Below, one piece after another: positions 1 through 7,046 of a DNA stretch of 64,000 nucleotides (the stretch's first letter is position 1; every line of letters begins with the position of its first letter). Position numbers and translations under genes: made by a program. The stretch is from UBA8199 sp964507045. Lineage in GTDB: Bacteria > Verrucomicrobiota > Verrucomicrobiia > Limisphaerales > UBA8199. A model generated the notes under the pieces. The model saw only the letters and a program-made list of their open reading frames with translations, ran no database searches and was not told the origin of the DNA. The stretch covers positions 1-64,000 of the forward strand of contig CAZDOO010000003.1 in NCBI GenBank assembly GCA_964507045.1, written 5' to 3'.

Positions 1-116
1 TGTGAATATGCCGACTTGCGCGTGGCGTAGGCCGCTGCTCCAGTAAAGACAATCATCAGCCAAGCAATGATGGCAAAATCTCCCAACCCAAGAACTGTTG
101 CGAATATCGGTGTCAT
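1..116 (-). CDS. partial hypothetical membrane protein (N-terminal part)
   Basis: The ATG lies at 116-114 and the frame stays open to the window edge, giving about 38 residues beginning MTPIFATVLGLGDF. The visible part is one hydrophobic segment (about residues 3-27) followed by ATRKSAYS, consistent with a membrane protein whose N-terminus is inserted. It follows the palindrome at 166-292 with a leader of about 57 nt and shares orientation with the next two small genes, so it looks like the third cassette gene. The C-terminus lies outside the window and no family can be named. Confidence 0.5.
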   Translation of the reverse strand, partial: MTPIFATVLGLGDFAIIAWLMIVFTGAAAYATRKSAYS

Positions 117-165
117 AACATTCCAGCAGTTACTATAAGGGAATCCTCCGAAAGGTAACACTCTT

Positions 166-292
166 AGCCGAACGTCGCGCCTCACCCACCGCCGCTGGGG
201 AAGCGGGTGGAGCGCAAACATGACAATCAAATTCTCCCGAGCGGTCGAGCGGAACGCGCGGGCGGCGGTTAGGTGCAGGCGCCTCGTTAGCT
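166..292 (-). repeat. attC-like imperfect palindrome, site 2
   Basis: Read on the minus strand it opens with AGCTAAC and ends with GTTCGGCT, the AAC/GTT pairing expected of attC R'' and R' boxes. The inner arms pair well: GAGGCGCCTGCACC on one side against the complement of GTCGCGCCTCACCC on the other, followed by CGCCGCC against CGCCGCT. The first box contains the stop codon of the 99-residue gene (287-289), a layout common for cassettes. The length of about 127 bp is within the range of chromosomal attC sites. Function is inferred from structure only. Confidence 0.5.
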
Positions 293-586
293 CTTGCCGG
301 GGGAGGTCTTTGGTTTGTGCACGAACTGAACATCAATGCTCCAAATGGGATAAAAGGCGACGCTGACAAGGTTTCTCCGCCATGTCAGGTCAGCGGTAGA
401 ATAGAACCCGGGCGGCGCCCACAACAGGTGCTCTCTACTGATGCCGCCACTGAAGGACACAACAGGCTGGTAGCCGCCAAGCATGCTCAGCACCAAATAT
501 GCGGCCACATAGGTAAGGACCAACCCGCCGAGAAGTCGGATGATCAATCTCACAAACCGAGGCTTGCTGTCAGCTGAGTTCGGCAT
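287..586 (-). CDS. hypothetical small membrane protein, 99 aa
   Basis: The protein has a basic N-terminus (about residues 1-17), one clear transmembrane segment (about residues 18-37, IRLLGGLVLTYVAAYLVLSM), then about 60 residues likely outside the cytoplasm, ending in KPKTSPGKS. No family is recognised. The ATG is 13 nt from the GTTAGCT core of the palindrome at 592-688, and the stop codon sits inside the next palindrome, so the gene fills a cassette-sized unit with almost no flanking DNA. It carries no recognisable Shine-Dalgarno sequence, which is usual for cassette genes. Confidence 0.6.
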   Translation of the reverse strand: MPNSADSKPRFVRLIIRLLGGLVLTYVAAYLVLSMLGGYQPVVSFSGGISREHLLWAPPGFYSTADLTWRRNLVSVAFYPIWSIDVQFVHKPKTSPGKS

Positions 587-591
587 ATGCG

Positions 592-688
592 AGCTAACGA
601 TGGCGCTTAGGCAGGGCGGGCCAAGCGCGTCCGATATGAAACAGAAACGTGATCCCGCCCTGGCCTGAAGCGCTCTTGGCTGTTCCCC
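592..688 (-). repeat. attC-like imperfect palindrome, site 1
   Basis: On the minus strand it ends with GTTAGCT, a good match to the attC R' consensus GTTRRRY, and begins near GGGGAAC, which keeps only the AAC of R''. The inner arms pair strongly: GCGCTTCAGGCCAGGGCGGG against the complement of CCCGCCCTGCCTAAGCGC, with a short bulge. The site joins the stop of the 133-residue gene to the start of the 99-residue gene and fills nearly all the space between them. It is the most convincing of the three candidate sites. Confidence 0.55.
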
Positions 689-1090
689 TCATGCCTGCCT
701 CCACACTTGCCGAAACTCCAACCACACCAGTCCAGCGATCACGGCGAATGAAGTGAAAAGCGCCACTACCCATCCCCACATGCCCGCCTCCGTCACCATC
801 GGGGCTGCCCAAGTGAGATGGTAAGCGAAAAGGCCGAGCACGCCGAGGAGGAAGACGCCAAATGTCCCGAGCGTGGCGAGCTTCAATGTGCGTTGTGAAC
901 CCGGCGACAAGCGACTGATCCCGACGGCAACCATCCCACCCGCGACTCCGAGAAGCATCACATACAACAGCCGCCGTGGTTCCGAGGAAAAGTACCGGAT
1001 GCCCTCGTTAGTGACGAAGAAGTCGTAAACCTCGCGAACCGTCATCGTGACGATCAGAACAAGGCCGAGAATGAGTGGCAAACGACGCAT
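689..1090 (-). CDS. hypothetical four-helix membrane protein, 133 aa
   Basis: Four hydrophobic segments are visible at about residues 5-25, 42-59, 71-90 and 104-125, with short connecting loops and a basic tail (EFRQVWRQA). There is no catalytic or metal-binding motif and no family is recognised. The gene is the first of the presumed cassettes after the jag end of the yidC operon, and its ATG follows a GTTGGCC core by about 14 nt. A possible promoter lies at 1109-1136 on the same strand. Small polytopic proteins of unknown function are common cargo of chromosomal integrons. Confidence 0.6.
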   Translation of the reverse strand: MRRLPLILGLVLIVTMTVREVYDFFVTNEGIRYFSSEPRRLLYVMLLGVAGGMVAVGISRLSPGSQRTLKLATLGTFGVFLLGVLGLFAYHLTWAAPMVTEAGMWGWVVALFTSFAVIAGLVWLEFRQVWRQA

Positions 1091-1103
1091 GGCGTTCGAT
1101 TAC

Positions 1104-1253
1104 GGCCAACTATGCTTGTACCTTGAATTAATTCAATGCTATTGAATAAGCGGGCCGGAAACATTGAATTGACCCGGCCCGATCCGTTTGCAACTGCGCG
1201 CAATCTACTGGAGGTGGATGAGCAGCGTCCAGCAGGCTAAGCGCCCGTTTAAG
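1104..1253 (-). repeat. weak third attC-like site, or the array's first attachment site
   Basis: On the minus strand the segment begins CTTAAACGGGCGCTTAGCC and ends with GCATAGTTGGCC. The outer ends pair partly (AAC with GTT, GCTT with AAGC). The first half closely resembles the matching half of site 1, which reads CTAACGATGGCGCTTAGGC. Inside lies an 8-bp stem CGGGCCGG/CCGGCCCG at 1151-1181. The pairing is much poorer than in the other two sites. Confidence 0.3.
1109..1136 (-). promoter_or_regulatory. possible promoter for the small membrane-protein genes
   Basis: On the minus strand TTGAAT (1136-1131) is followed after 16 bp by CATAGT (1114-1109), just upstream of the 133-residue gene. The -35 lies in a 14-bp palindrome, TTGAATTAATTCAA, and copies of ATTGAAT recur nearby (1141-1147, 1163-1169). 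If the cassette reading is right this would drive the array. The match is modest and AT-rich sequence alone could produce it. Confidence 0.3.
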
Positions 1254-1345
1254 CAGTAGAAGCCGACGCGCGGAAGCTTAAACTGTGGCCCGACTCTGAG
1301 GCGTTTTGAGCCTTTGGAACGGTCAAAGGAGGGAAGCGCGGACGG

Positions 1346-1795
1346 TTAGTGCCTGGGCCGGAGGAGGATAGCCTTCTTCTCCGTGCCTTCGACTTCGACG
1401 CTGTGAGTCTCGACGCCGGGATCGTCCTTGAGGGCCTGGTGGACAATGCGGCGGTCGAAGGCGCCGAGCGGCTCCAACTCGACCACGTCGCCCCAGCGCC
1501 GCACCTTCTCGGCGGCTTCCTTGGCCTTCTTGACCAGCGCCTCGCGGGCCTGGGCGCGGTAGCCGCTCACGTCCACCGTCACTTTGGGCACCGAGGGGTC
1601 CTGTTGAAACAGCATCCGGTTGGTGATGTACTGGAGGTCCGCGAGCGTCTGGCCCTGGCGCCCGATGAGGCGGCCCGAGTCTTCGGTCTTGACATCCAGC
1701 AGCAGGCCATCCTCCAGGCGGTGTTCTTCCACCGTAACGGCGAAGCCGAGGAGGTCCAGCAGCTTATGCAGTGTGGCTTGAGGTTCAGCAGGCAT
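1346..1795 (-). CDS. jag: Jag/SpoIIIJ-associated RNA-binding protein (KH + R3H)
   Basis: This is a 149-residue Jag-type protein with a KH domain (about residues 30-75, with the GxxG loop in GRLIGRQGQTL) and a C-terminal R3H domain (about residues 85-145, R and H in DRRIVHQALKDD). It lacks the separate Jag-N domain of longer homologues. Jag/KhpB proteins bind RNA and influence cell elongation and division, and are classically encoded directly after yidC, as here (67 bp downstream). It is the last gene of the rpmH-rnpA-yidD-yidC-jag operon. Confidence in family and placement is high. Confidence 0.92.
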   Translation of the reverse strand: MPAEPQATLHKLLDLLGFAVTVEEHRLEDGLLLDVKTEDSGRLIGRQGQTLADLQYITNRMLFQQDPSVPKVTVDVSGYRAQAREALVKKAKEAAEKVRRWGDVVELEPLGAFDRRIVHQALKDDPGVETHSVEVEGTEKKAILLRPRH

Positions 1796-1862
1796 GGCAG
1801 GAGAGGGTTGAGGGTTGATCGCTGTCAGTTATACGCTGCAAATTACCAGTTCCATTGGGCTT

Positions 1863-3650
1863 CTATTTTCTCTTTTTGGGCGGCGGCGTCAAGACCGGAA
1901 CGGTGGCGGGGCCGGCGGGCCCGGGGGTGGTCCGGGTCAGCTTGGTCTGCGCGATGGTCAGCAGGTTCTGCACGGTCCAGTAGAGCGCCAGCCCGGCGGA
2001 GAAGTTGTAGAGGAAGACCAGGAACATGAGCGGCATGTAGCGCATCAGCTTGGCCTGCATCGGGTCCATGCCCGGCGAGGGCGGGGTGAGCCGCGCCTGC
2101 CAAAGCATCGTCACCCCCATGATCAGCGGCAGCAGGTTGAAGGGGAAGGCGGTGCCGGGAATGTGGAAGAGCGTGTCGGGCCGCGACAGATCTTTGACCC
2201 AGAGGAAATGCGCGCCGCGCAGTTCAATGGCGCTCTGGATCATCTTATAGAAGCCGAAGAAGACCGGGATCTGCAGGAGCATAGGCAGGCAGCCGCCCAG
2301 CGGACTGACCTTATTCTCCTTCATGAACTCCATGGTCTTCTTGTTCATTTTGACCGGGTCGTCCTTGTACTTCTGCTTGATGGCGTTCATCTGCGGCTGC
2401 AGGGCCTGCAGGCGCTTCATCGAGCGGGTGCTGGCCTGGGTCAACGGCCAGAACAGGAGTTTGATGATGACGGTGATGGCGATGATGGCCCAGCCGTAGG
2501 GCAAACTCAGCGCGTGGTGCAGCCAGTTCATCGCCAGCAACAACGCCTTGGCGAAGAAGCCGAAGAACCCGCCGTAGCCCATCACCAGGTCAATGTTGTT
2601 GTTAAAGCGGCCGCCGATGCGGGCGAGGGTCTGGTATTCCTTGGGGCCAGCGAACAGAAACACCTGGTTGGTGGAGACTTGCCCGGGGGCGAGGGTCAGC
2701 GCGGGATAAACGAGCGCCCCTTCGTAACCCTCACGCGGGGGCGCGTTGGTGGCGCCGACCCGCGCGGCCTCGCCGGTCGGGAGCGGCAAGTTGATCTTGC
2801 GGAGCACCACCTGGCTGCCCGGGTGCTCCGGCATTGCGGCCAGCGTGAAGAACTGGTTGTGCACCGCCGCCCAAGCCACATTGCCCGCCCCCTCCCGATA
2901 CTCGGCGGGCGGAATGCGCGGCATGCAGGCGAACCCGCGCGACGAGAAGTAGCTCGCGCCCGCCTCGGCGGTCTTCGTGCCGTTGTACCACATCAGGCCC
3001 AGGACCAGGCTGTTGTCGCCGGGGTCCAGGGGCGTCGCCGTGCCGATCACCCATTCCTGCGCCGGCAAAGCCAGCGGCTGGGCCGAGCGGTTCTCCAGGC
3101 GGACATTCGCGATCACCAGGTAGTTCGTGCTGACCTGGAACTCCTTCACGATGCGCAGGCCATTGGTCAGGGCCTTCTCCGCCCGCACTCCGCTGTCGGT
3201 CCGGGTCAGGGTGAAGACGCCGTCGCCCTGCACCGCCTCGCCGTCCAGCAGCGCCAGCGTCGGCGCGGGCGCGTAGCGGTTCAATGTGGCCAGGAGATTG
3301 GTCTGCGGCGGTTTATTGCGGCGCGCGGGGCTGGTTTCCAGCAACTCGACCAGCTTCAAGCCGCCGCCATGCGAGGTGAACGTGTAGCGCGCGTTGCCGT
3401 TCGCCACCGCCAGCAACTCTTCCGGCACGTTGGCGGTTACCACCGGCTTGGGGGCCGGGGCGGGCGCTTCGAGCACGGGCGGAGCCGCGGGCGAGGCGGC
3501 CGCCCGGTTGGTGGCGGCCAGCGCGGCCAGGGGCGCGTTGGTGGCGCCGGGCGGCAAAGGCTTGGGCGGGTAGAGCTTGTTGACCAGCGGATACCACAGC
3601 ATCAACACCAGGAAGCAGACGACCAGGGCAATGATTGATTTGCGATCCAT
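1863..3650 (-). CDS. yidC: membrane protein insertase YidC
   Basis: YidC inserts and folds inner-membrane proteins with or without the Sec translocon. The start at 3650 gives MDRKSIIALVVCFLVLMLWYPL, the typical N-terminal transmembrane helix; a longer reading would add residues that overlap yidD. Next come an Ala/Pro-rich linker, the large periplasmic beta-sandwich (about residues 75-340) and the conserved insertase core of about five helices, including the cytoplasmic hairpin QALQPQMNAIKQKYKDDPVKMN. The tail ends in the basic PPPKKRK. At 595 residues it is a normal length for a Gram-negative YidC. Its stop lies 67 bp before jag; yidD ends 5 bp upstream. Confidence 0.97.
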   Translation of the reverse strand: MDRKSIIALVVCFLVLMLWYPLVNKLYPPKPLPPGATNAPLAALAATNRAAASPAAPPVLEAPAPAPKPVVTANVPEELLAVANGNARYTFTSHGGGLKLVELLETSPARRNKPPQTNLLATLNRYAPAPTLALLDGEAVQGDGVFTLTRTDSGVRAEKALTNGLRIVKEFQVSTNYLVIANVRLENRSAQPLALPAQEWVIGTATPLDPGDNSLVLGLMWYNGTKTAEAGASYFSSRGFACMPRIPPAEYREGAGNVAWAAVHNQFFTLAAMPEHPGSQVVLRKINLPLPTGEAARVGATNAPPREGYEGALVYPALTLAPGQVSTNQVFLFAGPKEYQTLARIGGRFNNNIDLVMGYGGFFGFFAKALLLAMNWLHHALSLPYGWAIIAITVIIKLLFWPLTQASTRSMKRLQALQPQMNAIKQKYKDDPVKMNKKTMEFMKENKVSPLGGCLPMLLQIPVFFGFYKMIQSAIELRGAHFLWVKDLSRPDTLFHIPGTAFPFNLLPLIMGVTMLWQARLTPPSPGMDPMQAKLMRYMPLMFLVFLYNFSAGLALYWTVQNLLTIAQTKLTRTTPGPAGPATVPVLTPPPKKRK

Positions 3651-3655
3651 GCGAC

Positions 3656-3901
3656 TCAGTTTCCTTCCGGCACGGGATCCAGCCCGCATCCGCCCCAGGG
3701 GTGGCAGCGGCATATCCGTTTCAGTGCCAGCCAGCTTCCGGCCAGCGCGCCATGGCGTTGCAGGGCTTCGAGGGCGTATTCGGAACAGCTCGGCGTGAAC
3801 CGGCAGCGCCCCAGCGGCCCGAACAGGAAGGTCTTGGCCGGCGATAGCGTCCAGCGATAAAGGCGCACGCCAAAGACCAGAATGTGCCGGGCGACGTTCA
3901 T
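3656..3901 (-). CDS. yidD: membrane protein insertion efficiency factor YidD
   Basis: YidD is a small membrane-associated protein that assists YidC-dependent insertion. The 81-residue product shows the family hallmark: YRWTLSPAKTFLFGPLGRCRFTPSCSEYALEAL with the PSCSxYA signature, then KRICRCHPWGGCGLDPVP. The ATG at 3901 overlaps the rnpA stop by the four bases ATGA, pointing to translational coupling. A longer in-frame reading exists but would lie inside rnpA and lacks family similarity. Confidence 0.95.
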   Translation of the reverse strand: MNVARHILVFGVRLYRWTLSPAKTFLFGPLGRCRFTPSCSEYALEALQRHGALAGSWLALKRICRCHPWGGCGLDPVPEGN

Positions 3902-4287
3902 GCGCCCCGGCTGCCGGCCGGCTTCAGTAATCTGCCCTTCCGCAGGGTGCTCAGGAAATCCCGTTCCACGTCGGCAAAGCCCCGGCCGGCAATGGATGGC
4001 CGCGCCACGAGCACCAGGTCCACCGGCGCCGCCAGGTCGTGCTGGTGGAGCCGGAAGGCCTCGCGCAAGAGCCGCCGGGCGCGGCTGCGCACCACCGCGC
4101 AACCGATCTTGCCGGCGGTGATGACGCCCAGGCGCGAAGCCGCCTCCGCCGGCAGCCGCTGCCAGTTGGCAATCAAGCAGCCGGTGACCAGGCGCTCCCC
4201 GCTCCGGCGCAGGCGGAGAAAATCCCGCCCGCGCTTGAGGTGCGCCGCGCGGCCAAACCGCAGAGGCTGTGCCGTTGAAACGGCCAT
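3898..4287 (-). CDS. rnpA: ribonuclease P protein component
   Basis: The protein subunit of RNase P binds the catalytic RNA and helps cleave 5' leaders from pre-tRNAs. The product is 129 residues with FLRLRRSGERLVTGCLI and the RNR-type signature VVRSRARRLLREAFR near residues 60-75, close to the usual RNRxKRxxRE pattern. It lies 13 bp downstream of rpmH, the almost universal arrangement. The C-terminal LRKGRLLKPAGSRGA is basic. The RNase P RNA gene itself is not seen in this window. Confidence 0.93.
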   Translation of the reverse strand: MAVSTAQPLRFGRAAHLKRGRDFLRLRRSGERLVTGCLIANWQRLPAEAASRLGVITAGKIGCAVVRSRARRLLREAFRLHQHDLAAPVDLVLVARPSIAGRGFADVERDFLSTLRKGRLLKPAGSRGA

Positions 4288-4300
4288 GGGCCGGATGGGC

Positions 4301-4438
4301 TTAGACCGGAGTCAAGCGCTTGCGCCCGACGCGCCGGCGGTTCCGCAAAATGCCGCGCCCGCTCTTGGAGGAGTTACGCGCGAGAAAACCGTGCTGCCGT
4401 CGCCGCCGGACTTTCGATGGTTGATATTGTCGTTTCAT
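4301..4438 (-). CDS. rpmH: 50S ribosomal protein L34
   Basis: Translation of the minus strand from the ATG at 4438 gives a 45-residue, extremely basic protein beginning MKRQYQPSKVRRRRQHGF and ending RRVGRKRLTPV, which matches L34 (consensus MKRTFQPS, then HGF, GRxxLxxRRxKGRKxL). L34 is a structural protein of the large ribosomal subunit. It is the first gene of the rpmH-rnpA-yidD-yidC-jag operon and lies just upstream of rnpA. A promoter is visible at 4519-4546. The gene is short and easily missed by length-filtered gene finding. Confidence 0.95.
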   Translation of the reverse strand: MKRQYQPSKVRRRRQHGFLARNSSKSGRGILRNRRRVGRKRLTPV

Positions 4439-4518
4439 AATTCAGTTCCGTTCGTCTCTCGCGAGTCTGCCTCCTGAATGACACCGCGTCAGGAGACACT
4501 CCGCTAACGAAGCGCGGC

Positions 4519-4546
4519 AGATTACCAGCAAAGACCCGGGTGTCAA
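4519..4546 (-). promoter_or_regulatory. sigma70-type promoter of the rpmH-yidC operon
   Basis: On the minus strand a perfect -35 TTGACA (4546-4541) is followed after 16 bp by TAATCT (4524-4519). The predicted start near 4512 would leave a leader of about 74 nt before rpmH. The same -10 hexamer and spacing occur upstream of the nucleotidyltransferase pair at 28196. Confidence 0.7.
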
Positions 4547-4692
4547 GCCGACGGATTAGCGATTGTTCAAGCGTTCCGGCAGGGCATATCTTGGCACACC
4601 TCCCCCATCACAGACGGGGAACCCGTCAATTCCTCTGAAATTGGCCGGTCCGGGGGGCCAAGAATGCAGATAATACTCAGGCTTGGACAATA

Positions 4693-4816
4693 CCCCCTCT
4701 CCGCTGGCTCACCTCACCGTTACCTCACCGTCACCTCACCGTTGAACCTCTGCAAAGTTTGCAGAGGTTCAACGGTGAGGTGACGGTGAGGATACGGTGT
4801 GGATACGGAGAGGGGG
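4693..4816. repeat. large palindromic intergenic repeat, copy 1
   Basis: An inverted repeat of about 124 bp centres near 4757. The inner arms match for 34 bp each: CCTCACCGTCACCTCACC followed by GTTGAACCTCTGCAAA, mirrored on the other side around one base. Outside this, the arms continue as imperfect tandem copies of a unit like CCTCACCGTTA/CACCGTATCC and close with CCCCCTCTCC against GGAGAGGGGG. A second copy lies at 18110-18219. A transcript would form a very stable hairpin. The pairing and the duplication are seen directly; any role is unknown. Confidence 0.85.
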
Positions 4817-4881
4817 TTAGGGAGGGCGGCTGGCGTCTAAACAGTTGCCGCTGCCCCCACCCTGCTGCAAACTGACAGCAC

Positions 4882-5889
4882 ATGTCGCTTGCGGGAATGC
4901 CTAGATGGTCATTTCGCCCGGAACAGGCCGAAGTCTCGCGCCTGGCGTGGGCCTTTGCGCTCTCGCTGGCCTTCCATTTGCTGGTCTTCGGCGGCTACCA
5001 CGTCGGTCAAAAGCACCATTTGTGGCAGAACCTGCATTTACCGGCCTGGGTGCACCTCCCCAAGACGCTCGCTAACCTCATCAAGAAGCAGGAAAGCGCC
5101 CCGCCCCTGCGGCCCCAGGACACCCCGCTCCTGTTCGTGAATGTCAGCCCCGCCCAGGCGGTCGCGGAGCCGCCCAAGAGCGCCAAATACTACTCGGACA
5201 AGAACGCCCGCGCCGCCAATCCCGAGGCGGACAAGATCACTGAAGTCCCCAAGATCACTGGCCGCCAGGACCAGGTCCCCAGGACCGAGGATATTCCGCG
5301 CGAAAAGTTTGCCCCCTTGCAGCCCGCGCGCCCCGTTGAACCGCCCCAGGAAGCGCAGGCCGAGGCCAGGCCCAAACCGGCCTACACCCCCGGCGACCTG
5401 ACCCTGGCCAAACCCTCCCCCACGCCCCGCAAGGAGGACGGCGACGCCAATGAAGCCAAACCCGCCCGCCCGCGCACGATCCGGGAAGCCCTGGCGCAGC
5501 TTCAGGATAACCGCCTGCCGGGCGAGAAGATGCGGCAGGACGGCGGAGTAAGCCGCCACAACCGGGTGGCTTCGCTCGACACCAAGGCCACCCCGTTCGG
5601 CGCCTACGACGCCGCACTGGTGGAGGCCATATCCCAGCGTTGGTTCACCTTGCTCGACCAGCGCGAGTATGCCTCCGACAGCCGCGGCAAGGTGGTGCTG
5701 CAATTTCGCCTGCATTACAATGGGCGCATTACCGATATGAACGTGGCGGAGAGCACTGTCAGCGAAGTGCTGGGGCTCATCTGCCAGAAGGCGGTGCTCG
5801 ACCCGGCCCCGTTCGCCGCCTGGCCGAGCGACATGCGGCGCACCCTGGGCGATACCCGGAACATTCAATTCACCTTTTACTATAACTGA
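4882..5889 (+). CDS. tonB: TonB-like energy transducer
   Basis: This 335-residue protein has a short cytoplasmic start, one transmembrane anchor (about residues 22-43, LAWAFALSLAFHLLVFGGYH), a long Pro/Lys/Glu-rich periplasmic spacer (about residues 60-205) and a C-terminal domain (about residues 235-335) resembling TonB/TolA C-terminal domains. In that family such a protein carries the energy of the proton gradient from an ExbB-ExbD motor to outer-membrane receptors. The exbB and exbD genes follow at once (gaps of 6 and 39 bp), which supports the role. The C-terminal domain lacks an obvious classical TonB YP motif, so TolA-like function is possible. An alternative ATG lies five codons downstream. 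Confidence 0.75.
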   Translation: MSLAGMPRWSFRPEQAEVSRLAWAFALSLAFHLLVFGGYHVGQKHHLWQNLHLPAWVHLPKTLANLIKKQESAPPLRPQDTPLLFVNVSPAQAVAEPPKSAKYYSDKNARAANPEADKITEVPKITGRQDQVPRTEDIPREKFAPLQPARPVEPPQEAQAEARPKPAYTPGDLTLAKPSPTPRKEDGDANEAKPARPRTIREALAQLQDNRLPGEKMRQDGGVSRHNRVASLDTKATPFGAYDAALVEAISQRWFTLLDQREYASDSRGKVVLQFRLHYNGRITDMNVAESTVSEVLGLICQKAVLDPAPFAAWPSDMRRTLGDTRNIQFTFYYN

Positions 5890-5895
5890 TAACCT

Positions 5896-6507
5896 ATGGA
5901 ACCCATCGTTTACGTCCTGCTCTTCTTAACCTCAGTCGTGGGCCTCACCTTCATTGTCGAACGCGGTATCGCCCTGCGCTGGCGGCGCGTCGTGCCGTCG
6001 GAAGTCGAAGCCGCCGTGGAGGCCTGCCAAGCGCCCGCCGACGTGCCGAGCCTGCGGCGCGTCTGCCAGCAGCACAAATCCCCCATCAGCCGGCTGCTGC
6101 TCCTCGCCAGTGAGCACCTGGAGTGGCCCAAAGCCGAGACCGTGGACGCGGTCCAGACCCGCGCCCGCACCGAAGTCGCCCGCCTCGAACGCGGCCTGGT
6201 GGTGCTGGAGATCATTGTCGGCATCGCCCCGCTGCTGGGCCTGGTGGGCACCATCCTGGGCATGATGACCGCCTTCGGCAACGTCGGCGCCGCCGGCCAG
6301 ATTGATCCCGCCGAGCTGGCCAAGGGCATCTCGCTGATCCTGCGCGCGACGCTCTTCGGCCTGCTCATTGCCATCCCCTCGCTCGTGTTCTGGAGCTACT
6401 ACAGCAAGAAGGTGGAATCCATCGCCCTGGAGATGGAATCCCTCTGCGACGAATTCCTCCGCCGCCAGCACCGGGAAGAGGCGCCGGCCCCCAAGGCCAA
6501 AGTCTAA
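5896..6507 (+). CDS. exbB: MotA/TolQ/ExbB proton channel family protein
   Basis: ExbB/TolQ proteins form the pentameric proton-channel core of the TonB and Tol motors. The 203-residue product has three hydrophobic segments: about 4-22, 97-122 (IIVGIAPLLGLVGTILGMM, the conserved family core) and 148-170. A cytoplasmic domain lies between the first two, and the tail is charged (HREEAPAPKAKV). It sits 6 bp after the TonB-like gene and 39 bp before exbD. Whether it serves TonB or Tol-type transport cannot be decided from sequence alone. Confidence 0.9.
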   Translation: MEPIVYVLLFLTSVVGLTFIVERGIALRWRRVVPSEVEAAVEACQAPADVPSLRRVCQQHKSPISRLLLLASEHLEWPKAETVDAVQTRARTEVARLERGLVVLEIIVGIAPLLGLVGTILGMMTAFGNVGAAGQIDPAELAKGISLILRATLFGLLIAIPSLVFWSYYSKKVESIALEMESLCDEFLRRQHREEAPAPKAKV

Positions 6508-6546
6508 CAGTCCGGCCAACCGCCACCCGCAACCGCAAACCCGCTC

Positions 6547-6972
6547 ATGCAATTCTACGCTCACAAACGGCGACAGGCGCCCGCGGTGATCATTGTCGCG
6601 CTGATTGACATCCTCATCGTCCTGCTGATCTTCCTGATGGTGACCACCACCTTCAAGCAGCAGCCCGCCCTCAAGCTCGCCCTGCCCGAATCCTCCCAGG
6701 CCCAGAAGACCGGCGCCAACGAAGTCCCGCCCCTGGTCGTCAGCATAGATCCCAAAGGCAATCTCCGCCTCGGCGCCGACGCCCGGCCCGTCACCCTCGA
6801 ACGCCTCAAGCAGGAACTCCTGGCCGCCGTCGCCAAAACGCCCGACACCAAACTCGCCCTCAGCGCCGACAAAATGGCCCCCTTCGGCCAGATCATCAAA
6901 GTCATGGACGTCGCCAAAGAAGCGAAGCTCAAGCTGGTCAACGCCTACACCAAAGAAACCGGCAAGCCCTGA
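6547..6972 (+). CDS. exbD: ExbD/TolR family biopolymer transport protein
   Basis: ExbD/TolR forms a dimer inside the ExbB pentamer and supplies the protonatable aspartate of the motor. This 141-residue protein has a short basic N-terminus, one helix (about residues 13-36, VIIVALIDILIVLLIFLMV) carrying the conserved Asp at residue 21, and a periplasmic domain ending KLVNAYTKETGKP. It completes the tonB-exbB-exbD operon. It contrasts with the second ExbD in this window (43284-43724), where this position is Ser. Confidence 0.92.
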   Translation: MQFYAHKRRQAPAVIIVALIDILIVLLIFLMVTTTFKQQPALKLALPESSQAQKTGANEVPPLVVSIDPKGNLRLGADARPVTLERLKQELLAAVAKTPDTKLALSADKMAPFGQIIKVMDVAKEAKLKLVNAYTKETGKP

Positions 6973-7046
6973 CCCCTCGCTTTCCAGCCTCAAGCCCGCC
7001 ACTTCCAGCCGCTGCTCCAAGCGCAGCCGGAGTTGGACCGGGCAGC

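Larger units (their letters stand above)
1..1253 (-). mobile_element. putative integron-type gene-cassette array (attC-only in this window)
   Basis: Three short genes, all on the minus strand, each start shortly after a GTT-type core, and long imperfect palindromes lie between them (166-292, 592-688, and more weakly 1104-1253). This is the arrangement of integron cassettes: core, small ORF, attC. The array starts right after jag and runs off the left edge. No tyrosine recombinase of the IntI type is visible in the window, so if real this is either the distal part of an integron or an integrase-less attC cluster. The palindromes and spacing are seen directly; the integron reading is inference. 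Confidence 0.5.
4439..4881. other. intergenic region between divergent rpmH and tonB
   Basis: The region holds the rpmH promoter (4519-4546) on one side and the large palindromic repeat (4693-4816) on the other. No chromosomal-origin features such as DnaA-box clusters were seen by eye, although rpmH often lies near oriC. No convincing promoter for the tonB gene was found; any promoter must lie inside or just after the repeat. Confidence 0.5.

Noticed and set aside
1815..3638. A plus-strand open frame of about 600 codons opposite yidC
   Set aside because: It is antisense to yidC, which has full family similarity, and its translation is rich in Arg, Gln, His and Gly, the typical product of reading the complement of a GC-rich gene.
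4439..4692. The chromosomal replication origin next to rpmH
   Set aside because: rpmH is often near oriC, but dnaA is absent on the other side and no cluster of DnaA boxes or AT-rich unwinding region was seen by eye.
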